Under the pieces are notes generated by a model that worked only from the letters and a program-made list of their open reading frames with translations, did no database searches and was not told the origin of the DNA. Made by a program: the position numbers and the translations under genes. A DNA stretch of 7,033 nucleotides from CAZDUS01 sp964609375. Its GTDB lineage: Bacteria; Verrucomicrobiota; Kiritimatiellia; CAIKKV01; CAITUY01. Shown here in pieces: positions 1 to 5,429 of this stretch. How positions within the stretch are numbered: position 1 is the stretch's first letter; each line of letters begins with the position of its first letter. The DNA is taken from NCBI GenBank assembly GCA_964609375.1, contig CAZSSA010000108.1, positions 1 to 7,033 on the forward strand. Reading direction: 5' to 3'.

Positions 1-235
1 TATAGGGTTCAAGGAACTCATCTTTCCCTGTGATCACGAAGCCGCGCACGCCGGTTTCCATGTCCACCAGCAGCTTTTCAGACTCATTTGCGGTCTTGAG
101 CACTTCTGTGGTGTGTTTCACCCACTGTGCGGTCGTGGTCATTACATCGAGGCTGTGGTACGTCATGCCCAGCAGACCGATGATGACTATGATAACCACG
201 CCGAATGCCACTATTAATTGTGTCCTGAGTTTCAT
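1..235 (-). CDS. CHASE3-domain membrane sensor, probable methyl-accepting chemotaxis protein (N-terminal 78 residues; cut by window edge)
   Basis: Only the first 78 codons are present; the gene continues past base 1. What is seen: a short basic start (MKLRTQ), one hydrophobic membrane segment at about residues 7-25, then a periplasmic segment with the CHASE3 pattern, W38-V-x-H41-T, METGVRGF at 59-66, ITG at 68-70 and a following FLEPY. CHASE3 is a four-helix extracellular sensor found on chemoreceptors, histidine kinases and cyclases. The ATG at 235 has a strong ribosome site (AAGGAG, 8-base spacing). The gene follows two cheW genes and cheR in the same direction, so a chemoreceptor feeding a CheA/CheW array is the best reading. 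A CHASE3 histidine kinase cannot be excluded because the signalling domain lies outside the window. CHASE3 is a confident call; the receptor assignment is inferred from context. Confidence 0.8.
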   Translation of the reverse strand, partial: MKLRTQLIVAFGVVIIVIIGLLGMTYHSLDVMTTTAQWVKHTTEVLKTANESEKLLVDMETGVRGFVITGKDEFLEPY

Positions 236-240
236 ATGTC

Positions 241-309
241 CTACTCCTTCTTTTCGGTTTGTTGAATGCGTTCCTTGTTCACCGACAACTTCATGTTTTT
301 CATTTTCAT
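241..309 (-). CDS. Possible 22-codon coupler ORF between cheW and the CHASE3 sensor gene
   Basis: A short ORF fills the gap between the second cheW and the sensor gene. Its ATG (309-307) overlaps the cheW stop as ATGA. Its TAG (243-241) lies directly after the GGAG of the next gene's ribosome site and 5 bases before that gene's ATG. The predicted 22-residue peptide is Lys/Glu/Gln-rich (starts MKMKNMKLSV, ends EKKE), has no membrane segment and matches no family I recognise. The ATGA junction is the same as at three other junctions of this operon. The likely role, if translated, is to carry ribosomes across the otherwise untranslated gap so that receptor synthesis stays coupled to cheW. It could equally be a chance ORF: it is short and its own upstream ribosome site is weak. 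Confidence 0.35.
   Translation of the reverse strand: MKMKNMKLSVNKERIQQTEKKE
244..249 (-). promoter_or_regulatory. Ribosome binding site of the CHASE3 sensor gene
   Basis: The minus strand reads AAGGAG, 8 bases before the ATG at 235. It overlaps the last codons of the small ORF at 241-309, whose TAG stop follows directly. A ribosome ending that ORF would therefore stop on this site, which fits termination-reinitiation. Confidence 0.7.
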
Positions 310-845
310 TCACCGTCCACCTGTTCGTTCACCACAATCGACTTGTCCGCCAACAACTTCGCCGCATCCAGAATGACGAGGTCTCCGTCCGCGATACCCC
401 GCAGGTAGGCCGCGCGCAGGCCGGTCAGGGTTGGCAAGGCGGGGGACAGGCTGTCCAGCGGAAGGGAGCGCGCCTCCACCACGGCATCCGCCACAACCCC
501 AACCTCCATGTCGCCCGATTTCAGGATAACGACCTTGAATCCCGTGGTCACGGATGGCCGCGGGAGATCAAAGAAAACCCTCAGGTCGATGACCGACAGG
601 ATCTGGCCGCGCACATTGATCAATCCGAGCACAAAAGCGGGGGTGCAGGGAAGGGGCGTCAGGTCCTTCAGTGGCAGGACTTCGCGGACATAGGCGGATT
701 CCACGGCGTATCTTTCGTGCGCCAACCGGATTTCCACAAGGCTGATCGTCGGACGCCCGTTTTCCGGTGATGGGGGTTTTGCCGCCAGTGCCATGGCCCG
801 GTTGCGAAAGACCTGCTGTCGAGTGACTGGAATAGTGTTGGTCAT
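306..845 (-). CDS. cheW: CheW-type scaffold protein (second CheW of the operon), 179 aa
   Basis: CheW couples chemoreceptors to the kinase CheA in cytoplasmic signalling arrays. The CheW fold is recognised from the SLVEIRLAHERYAVE strand region (about residues 35-49), YVREVLPL (52-59), the hallmark block GLINVRGQILSVIDLR (74-89) with the conserved Arg at 79, VGVVADAV (115-122) and the closing strand GDLVILDAAKLL (154-165). About 30 residues precede the domain, more than in the other CheW, and look unstructured. The ATG at 845 has a perfect AGGAGG 10 bases upstream and overlaps the cheR stop as ATGA. In Wsp-type systems a CheW at this position (after CheR-TPR) corresponds to WspD, which is an analogy based on order. 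Its partner CheA is not in the window. Confidence 0.93.
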   Translation of the reverse strand: MTNTIPVTRQQVFRNRAMALAAKPPSPENGRPTISLVEIRLAHERYAVESAYVREVLPLKDLTPLPCTPAFVLGLINVRGQILSVIDLRVFFDLPRPSVTTGFKVVILKSGDMEVGVVADAVVEARSLPLDSLSPALPTLTGLRAAYLRGIADGDLVILDAAKLLADKSIVVNEQVDGE

Positions 846-2356
846 GACGGGGTTCCCTCCTGGCCTGTCATGCTTCCGATAATATCAAGCAGCCGCCCGG
901 CCGTCATGCCTTCGGACTCTGGAAGGAGTTCATGTTTCGGCAGGCGAATCAGCACAGCGGAGGCATTCTGGAAATGACGGGTAGCGGCCTGGCGGCCTTG
1001 CTCGCGGAGGGCGATGGTGCCGAGGGTGTAGTGGGCCAGAACGAAGGCAGGATCGAGGTAAAGCGCGCGGGAAAGGGCTTGAACGGCCTCCGACGGCCGG
1101 TTCTGTTCCTCGAGAATGGTCGCCAGCAGGTAGTAGCAGCCGGGATTGATCTTGTCGGCGGAGATGGCCTTGTTTGCCCACTCCAGCGCCTGGTCGAGCT
1201 TCCCCTGGTTCGCGTCGATCCGTGCCATGAGCGCGAAGGCCTTGCCGTCCTCGCCGTGCCCGTACCCCGCAGGCGGTCCGGCATCGATGAGCGTCCGTAC
1301 CATGGCGGCGGCATCAACATAGCGGCCTGCGTGATAGGCGGCTGCCGCGGTTTCATAGAGGGATGTGGGGGGCTGGATGATCGGCGGCGGCGGAGGGGGG
1401 GGCGCCGCCACCGGCCGAGTCGTCCTGATGGTCGGCGGTGCGGCGGCGGGTGGTTTCGGCGCCTGTTCGGGGGGAGACGGAGGCGTGAGGGTTGTTTTCC
1501 GGTAGAGGGTGGCCCCTTCAAAGGAGACGGGCACAAACGCCGAGCCGCGCAACAGGGAGGTTTCGCTGGGGGCCACGATCAGCCATCCCCCCTCCACCAG
1601 GCAATGATGGAACGCTTCAATGATCTTCAGCACCGCATCGGGATCCAGATACATCAGCACGTTCCGGCAGAAGATCACGTCCATTGCATTGGTTTCATTG
1701 AGCAGCGAAGGATAGAGATCCGTGGCGAGATTGAGACCGGCGAACGAGACCATTTCCGCGAACCGGGGTTTGATGGCGAAGGTCTTGGGGTCCAGCGCGG
1801 TGAAGTAGCGGCCCCGCAAGACGTCCGGCATGCTCCTGAATGACCATTCCGAGTAAACCCCGCGTCGCGCTTTTTCAAGAGCCTGGGCGTTGATGTCGGT
1901 GGCCAGGATGTGGATGCCCCCTGCATGGAGGTCGGGGATCATGTCGCTCAGGAGCATCGCGATCGAGTAGGCTTCTTCCCCTGTGCTGCAGCCGGCGCTC
2001 CAGATCCGCAGCCGCTGGGCAAGACCGGTGCGCTCTCCCAGCAGCTCCGGAATGACGTGATCCCGGAACGCATCCAGGCTCTTCATTTCGCGAAAGAAGT
2101 AGGTCTCGCCCACGGTCAGATGGGCGGTCAGGATCTCGATCTGCCGATCGCTCAACGGCGAGTCAACCAGGGATTGAAGATACGCCTCGGGATCCTTCGC
2201 CCCCTGTTCCTTCGCCAGTGCACGGGCGCCCCGGAGGAGGTCCTTGTGCCGGGTATCCGGAAAGTGCAGGCCCATCCGCGCCGCCACGAGTCCGGCAAGC
2301 CGGGTGAGCCCGACGACCGTCGTGTCAGCGGATGGTCCTGTGACGTTGGTGTTCAT
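842..2356 (-). CDS. cheR: CheR-type chemoreceptor glutamate methyltransferase with C-terminal TPR domain, 504 aa
   Basis: The enzyme transfers methyl groups from S-adenosylmethionine to receptor glutamates, setting sensory adaptation. Visible parts in order are an N-terminal helical CheR domain (about 15-95) ending in TVGETYFFRE (81-90), then the SAM-binding catalytic domain with IWSAGCSTGEEAYS (118-131), ATDIN (152-156), FCRNVLMYLD (229-238) and GGWLIVAPSE (256-265). A Pro/Ala-rich linker follows at 291-331, with seven prolines at 319-325. Next is a TPR region (about 334-474) with repeats such as LDQALEWANKAISADKINP and SEAVQALSRALYLDPAF. The reading frame stays open 161 codons further upstream, but that part overlaps the preceding cheW and shows no CheR homology. 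The ATG at 2356 shares one base with the cheW stop (TGATG) and has GAAGGG/GGAG upstream. The catalytic-plus-TPR layout is that of WspC and FrzF, where TPRs are thought to mediate receptor or regulator contacts. Confidence 0.94.
   Translation of the reverse strand: MNTNVTGPSADTTVVGLTRLAGLVAARMGLHFPDTRHKDLLRGARALAKEQGAKDPEAYLQSLVDSPLSDRQIEILTAHLTVGETYFFREMKSLDAFRDHVIPELLGERTGLAQRLRIWSAGCSTGEEAYSIAMLLSDMIPDLHAGGIHILATDINAQALEKARRGVYSEWSFRSMPDVLRGRYFTALDPKTFAIKPRFAEMVSFAGLNLATDLYPSLLNETNAMDVIFCRNVLMYLDPDAVLKIIEAFHHCLVEGGWLIVAPSETSLLRGSAFVPVSFEGATLYRKTTLTPPSPPEQAPKPPAAAPPTIRTTRPVAAPPPPPPPIIQPPTSLYETAAAAYHAGRYVDAAAMVRTLIDAGPPAGYGHGEDGKAFALMARIDANQGKLDQALEWANKAISADKINPGCYYLLATILEEQNRPSEAVQALSRALYLDPAFVLAHYTLGTIALREQGRQAATRHFQNASAVLIRLPKHELLPESEGMTAGRLLDIIGSMTGQEGTPS
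1364..1486 (-). other. Pro/Ala-rich interdomain linker of CheR, including a poly-proline run
   Basis: These codons encode CheR residues 291-331, which contain almost only Pro, Ala, Thr, Lys and Arg and separate the methyltransferase from the TPR region. Seven consecutive prolines lie at 319-325 (bases 1382-1402), and their last codons form a run of eight G on the plus strand (1395-1402). The linker likely acts as a flexible tether; the poly-proline run could slow ribosomes and call for EF-P. Confidence 0.75.
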
Positions 2357-2814
2357 CAACCCTTCAACTCCAGTGTTTCCGGTTGCTGGCTTCTTCTTTC
2401 CGCGGCGGCGGCTATCGCCTTGATGTCCTGGATCAGGACGATACCATCCGGAAGGGTGGCAACGGCGGACGTGGAGCCCGCCGCGCCTGTCACGAGGCCG
2501 GTGACCGCCCGCCCTGATAACTCGACAACACCTTCCGCCTTGTCCACCAGCAGGACGAGCGGACGGCCGGCTGCGCGTGCCACGATAAATCGATCGGTCA
2601 GTTCCATGTCCCGGGCGGGAAGCGAGAAATGGCGGCGGGTATCGATCACCGGCATGAGCTCCCCTGCGATATTGATCAGTCCCAGGACGGTATCGGGGCC
2701 GTCCGGAAGGGGAGTGACTTCTGCCGCGGGCACCACCCGCTCGACGGCCGCCACATCCAGCGCATACCGCTCCGGGCCGACGCCAAACAACAGGAATGAT
2801 CGTCGCTCGTTCAT
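2356..2814 (-). CDS. cheW: CheW-type scaffold protein (first CheW of the operon), 152 aa
   Basis: This is a single-domain CheW of usual length. Visible signatures are FLLFGVGPERYALDVAAVERVV (about 7-28), the hallmark block GLINIAGELMPVIDTR (45-60), VLLVDKAEGVVEL (87-99) and DGIVLIQDIKA (123-133). The normally conserved NxRG arginine is replaced by Ala50 (NIAG, codon GCA at 2667-2665); the operon's other CheW keeps NVRG. The ATG at 2814 overlaps the upstream response-regulator stop as ATGA, and GAGG lies 10 bases before it. It directly precedes cheR-TPR, the position of WspB in Wsp operons (analogy by order). It should act in the cytoplasm as a receptor-CheA coupler. The missing arginine suggests altered receptor or CheA-P5 contacts, which is inference. 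Confidence 0.92.
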   Translation of the reverse strand: MNERRSFLLFGVGPERYALDVAAVERVVPAAEVTPLPDGPDTVLGLINIAGELMPVIDTRRHFSLPARDMELTDRFIVARAAGRPLVLLVDKAEGVVELSGRAVTGLVTGAAGSTSAVATLPDGIVLIQDIKAIAAAAERRSQQPETLELKG

Positions 2815-3617
2815 GGTTCGTTAGCCTCAACACGCCCAACTGTGGTCTGGGCCGCCTTTAACACGGTTTTCAACAGGACTTCGCTATTCGCGGAGGGCGT
2901 GAATGCATGGACATGCGGGAACACGGTGTCGGCGGAATGGATGCCGCTCTCATCGTAAAGAATGACCGGAATGGTTCGCGTGGTTTCCTGGTTGGCCAGG
3001 CGTTCGGCAACGGCCGGTCCGTTCATGTCCGGCAGAAAGTACTTGAGCAGGATGACGTCGGGGCGATGGTTGAGTATGGATTCAAAGATCGCGCTCCCGC
3101 GGTCCACGAACCATACCGTATGGTTGTTTCGCTGGAAGCAGTGGAGAAGGTGGTCCCTGACATGCTTGTCATCCTCCACCAGGAGGACTGAGAACGAGCC
3201 GGTTCTGTGGTGGTTCACGATGGGAACAGGGGCAGGGTCGGGTGTGCGCCGTCCGGTGATCCGTTGAACTTCCTCAAGCAACCTTTCCGGGGTGTCGGTC
3301 TTGGTCAGAAACCCCTCCACGCCAAGGTTGGCAAAGAAGCCGTTAAGTGCGGCGCGCGCCGTGAACACAAGCACGGGGTACTGAATGGTCCCGTCGGCAC
3401 CGGAGAGGGTTTTGAGGAAGCCCATGCCGCCCATGCCGGGCATGCTGATATCCAGGATGATCAGGTCGGGCCGTGACCGGGCAAGTTGTGCGGATGCCTG
3501 CTCGGCCGAGGCGGCGGTGATCACCTTGTAGCCCTTGAACTGCAGAGCGTCGCCAATGGTGATCAGAATGGTTGGATCGTCATCGACCAGTAGAATGGTG
3601 GCCTTGGTGGTTGTCAT
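2811..3617 (-). CDS. Double-receiver response regulator: one intact REC plus one degenerate REC, 268 aa, no output domain
   Basis: The protein holds two CheY-like receiver domains joined by a short Pro-rich linker (about 125-140). REC1 (about 6-121) has the full active site: acidic pocket D12-D14, phospho-acceptor D56 in LIILDISMPGMGG, T86 and K106. REC2 (about 142-256) keeps VEDD (147-150) and the general fold, but the phospho-acceptor position is Lys192 (VILLKYFLPDMNG), the Thr/Ser switch position is Asp222, and the conserved Lys appears to be Ser242. REC2 is therefore predicted to be unable to accept phosphate by the normal route. There is no DNA-binding or enzymatic domain. REC1 is a likely target of the off-window CheA or of the Hpt domain encoded next door. 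REC2 may bind a partner constitutively. The start has AGGAGG 7 bases upstream and overlaps the preceding stop as ATGA. Confidence 0.9.
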   Translation of the reverse strand: MTTTKATILLVDDDPTILITIGDALQFKGYKVITAASAEQASAQLARSRPDLIILDISMPGMGGMGFLKTLSGADGTIQYPVLVFTARAALNGFFANLGVEGFLTKTDTPERLLEEVQRITGRRTPDPAPVPIVNHHRTGSFSVLLVEDDKHVRDHLLHCFQRNNHTVWFVDRGSAIFESILNHRPDVILLKYFLPDMNGPAVAERLANQETTRTIPVILYDESGIHSADTVFPHVHAFTPSANSEVLLKTVLKAAQTTVGRVEANEP

Positions 3618-5257
3618 GAGTGTTCCTCCTGTTCAGGGCATACCTTGATGATAACAGCGCTTAAATCATCCTGAAGGGAGGGGGTCCCGGCGAAGGTTCG
3701 CACGGCCGCAAACAGAAGGGCGATGATCTCAGCCGCCGGCTTGAACCGTTCCTGGCGAACCACATCCAGAACGCGGGCGATACCGAACTCCTCCCCGGTT
3801 GGCGAGGTTGCTTCAATGGCGCCGTCGGTCAAGAGCAGGACAAGATCCGACGGGGCAAGCGTCATTTCCACAGCATCGGGAAAGACGATGTCGGGAATGA
3901 ACCCCATGGCGGCCAAGCGGGGGGGGAGTTCGGCCTTGATATGGCCGTCGCAATCGAACACATAACCCGGAGGATGTCCGGCGTTGATGAACTGCAGGCG
4001 GCGGGTGGAGGGGGTTAGCGCGGCCAGCAGCATGGTGATGAAGCGGTCCTCCCTGAGATCGGCGCGCAACAATCGATTGGTGCGGGTGAGTATATCGGGG
4101 ATTCGCTCGTGGTCCGCCGCCAGGGCCCGGAGATAGGCCCGCACGTCGGCCATCAGCAGGGCCGGCCCGAGGCCGTGACCGGAGACATCGCCAATGACAA
4201 TCAGGGTCTCTCCGCCGGGGGTGTTGATGAAATCGTAATAGTCGCCGCCGGTGGCTTCTGCGGGGCAGGAAGCCCCCGCGATATCGAATCCCTTCAGGAT
4301 GGAAGGATTGACCGGGAACAGGTGTTCTTGAATCTCGCGGGCGATGCGCAGTTCCTCCTTCTGGGCCAACAGGGCATTCTCGGCGGTTCGCCGGGCTTGC
4401 CGGTCCCTGGCGTCCTGGAGTTCGCGGTCAACCGCCGCCACGAGGCGCGTGAGGTTACCCTTCATCAGGTAATCCTGCGCCCCGGCTTTCATTGCGGTGA
4501 CGGCGACTTCCTCGCCGATACTGCCCGAGACGATGATGAAGGGAAGATCCGCATGGGAGGCCCTGACGATCTTCAGGGCGGCGGTGGAGTTGAACGCCGG
4601 CATGTGGTGATCGGAAAAAACGATATCCCATGGCTCCTGGGCGAGAGCAGAGATCAGTGATTCCGCATCCTCGACGCGGCGGGAGTAGAGGTCGTACCCG
4701 CCGCTGCGCAACTGCCATAGCAGAAGCAAGGCGTCAAATTCCGAGTCTTCGATGATCAGTGCCCTCAGCGGCTTTCCCGCCCGGGGGTCGGGCTGGTGGG
4801 CCTCCCCGGCGTGGGGTGGCAGGGAGGTCTGGTTCCTGGTTTCCCGATCGACCGGCGTCGTGTTCACCATGCCGGCCATCCGGGAGACGAGTTCGTTGAC
4901 GTCCACCTCCATGGCTCCGGGGGAGGCGGCGAGCATCCGGGTGATGCTGTCCACGGCGTGCTGAAGGACGGCCAGGGTGGCGGGGGTGGGGATCAGGGTG
5001 CCCTTGTTCATCGCGGCGAAACTGTTCTCCAGGGACTGGCAGATGGATCCGACGGCTTTCAGGCTTGCGGATTGTGCGCTGCCCTTCAGGCTGTGGGCGG
5101 CCCTGTACAAGGACTCCAGGGTGGTGCGGTTCACGGCGGAGTCCTTGTTTTCCCGGAGGATGTCCATTCCTGACGTGATGGTTTGCAGGTGTCCGTGGGC
5201 CTCGGCGATGAAGACCTCTTGCAATTCCCGTAGGAAATCCTGATCTGAACCGTTCAT
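3614..5257 (-). CDS. Hpt - receiver - PP2C/SpoIIE-type Ser/Thr phosphatase, 547 aa, first gene of the operon
   Basis: Three modules are visible. The Hpt domain (about 5-112) has H55 in AAHSLKGSAQ, very like the P1 domain of CheA. The receiver (about 165-280) has E170/D171, phospho-acceptor D216 in VFSDHHMP, S244 and K266, so it looks functional. A coiled-coil-like linker (about 277-312) leads into IQEHLFP, then the RsbU/SpoIIE PP2C domain (about 325-540) with metal-binding motifs GGDYYDF (337-343), GDVSGHG (356-362), NAGHPP (425-430), LTDGAIEA (476-483) and LQDDLSAVII (528-537). Family members dephosphorylate phospho-serine on STAS anti-sigma antagonists in partner switching; the substrate here is not in the window. 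The start chosen is the ATG at 5257 (GAGG 10 bases upstream, directly before the Hpt helix). A GTG at 5308 in frame, with AAGG 11 bases upstream, would add 17 unconserved residues. The gene ends overlapping the next as ATGA. Confidence 0.92.
   Translation of the reverse strand: MNGSDQDFLRELQEVFIAEAHGHLQTITSGMDILRENKDSAVNRTTLESLYRAAHSLKGSAQSASLKAVGSICQSLENSFAAMNKGTLIPTPATLAVLQHAVDSITRMLAASPGAMEVDVNELVSRMAGMVNTTPVDRETRNQTSLPPHAGEAHQPDPRAGKPLRALIIEDSEFDALLLLWQLRSGGYDLYSRRVEDAESLISALAQEPWDIVFSDHHMPAFNSTAALKIVRASHADLPFIIVSGSIGEEVAVTAMKAGAQDYLMKGNLTRLVAAVDRELQDARDRQARRTAENALLAQKEELRIAREIQEHLFPVNPSILKGFDIAGASCPAEATGGDYYDFINTPGGETLIVIGDVSGHGLGPALLMADVRAYLRALAADHERIPDILTRTNRLLRADLREDRFITMLLAALTPSTRRLQFINAGHPPGYVFDCDGHIKAELPPRLAAMGFIPDIVFPDAVEMTLAPSDLVLLLTDGAIEATSPTGEEFGIARVLDVVRQERFKPAAEIIALLFAAVRTFAGTPSLQDDLSAVIIKVCPEQEEHS
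3625..3630 (-). promoter_or_regulatory. Consensus ribosome binding site of the double-receiver gene
   Basis: The minus strand reads AGGAGG, 7 bases before the ATG at 3617 and inside the 3' end of the phosphatase gene. It supports efficient initiation at the ATGA junction and fixes that start. Confidence 0.75.
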
Positions 5258-5331
5258 GGCTGGCTTTCCTCGTTTCCGACTGCTGCCGACCAGACACCCG
5301 ACATTCACGACGCTACCGACCTTCTGGTGGA

Positions 5332-5360
5332 AGTAGAGAACTTTCCATTATTTTTGTCAA
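5332..5360 (-). promoter_or_regulatory. Candidate sigma-70-type promoter of the chemosensory operon
   Basis: The minus strand shows a perfect -35 TTGACA (5360-5355), a 17-base spacer and a -10 TCTACT (5337-5332, 4 of 6 to TATAAT). Transcription would start near 5325, giving a leader of about 68 bases to the ATG at 5257 or about 17 to the alternative GTG at 5308. It is the best promoter match I found before the first gene. Given the overlapping junctions, it could drive the whole operon. Confidence 0.55.
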
Positions 5361-5384
5361 CGGATACTTAATTAAAAGATAAAC

Positions 5385-5417
5385 CTATGCCTTGAACTCC
5401 TTTACGGGAAGGCGTAG
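5385..5417. repeat. Imperfect 9-bp inverted repeat overlapping the helicase promoter
   Basis: CTATGCCTT (5385-5393) pairs with AAGGCGTAG (5409-5417), with one mismatch that would be a G-U pair in RNA; the central gap is 15 bases. The arms overlap the first bases of the proposed -35 and -10 elements. It could be an operator for a dimeric regulator or, if transcription starts further upstream, a hairpin just before the ATG. It could also be chance. Confidence 0.35.
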
Positions 5418-5420
5418 AAT
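5392..5420 (+). promoter_or_regulatory. Candidate sigma-70-type promoter of the DEAD-box helicase gene
   Basis: A -35 of TTGAAC (5392-5397, 4 of 6), a 17-base spacer and a -10 of TAGAAT (5415-5420, 5 of 6) lie just before the helicase. The start site would be near 5427, only about 3 bases before the ATG at 5430, so the mRNA would be essentially leaderless. An alternative is TTGTCA (5354-5359) with AGATAA (5377-5382), also 17 bases apart. It would give a leader of about 40 bases that includes GGGAAGG, too far from the ATG for a normal ribosome site. Confidence 0.45.
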
Positions 5421-5429
5421 CTGCTCCCT

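Noticed and set aside
30..770. Plus-strand open frame opposite cheW and the CHASE3 gene
   Set aside because: Opposite two genes with clear CheW and CHASE3 motifs; its predicted product has no recognisable family.
932..1843. Long open frame on the plus strand opposite cheR (about 303 codons)
   Set aside because: Antisense shadow caused by GC-rich codon bias; Gly/Arg-rich composition with no recognisable domain, and the opposite strand carries a clear gene.
1910..2824. Long open frame on the plus strand opposite cheR/cheW (about 304 codons)
   Set aside because: Same explanation: it spans two real genes on the other strand, has low-complexity composition and no supported start.
2357..2839. 161-codon upstream extension of the CheR reading frame
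   Set aside because: It lies almost entirely over the well-supported cheW in another frame, is Arg/Gly-rich without CheR homology, and the ATG at 2356 with its TGATG junction fits the family start.
5258..5308. GTG start at 5308 for the phosphatase gene, adding 17 residues
   Set aside because: The added residues precede the Hpt domain without conservation that I recognise, and the ATG at 5257 has a suitable ribosome site. Not fully excluded, since AAGG lies 11 bases before the GTG.
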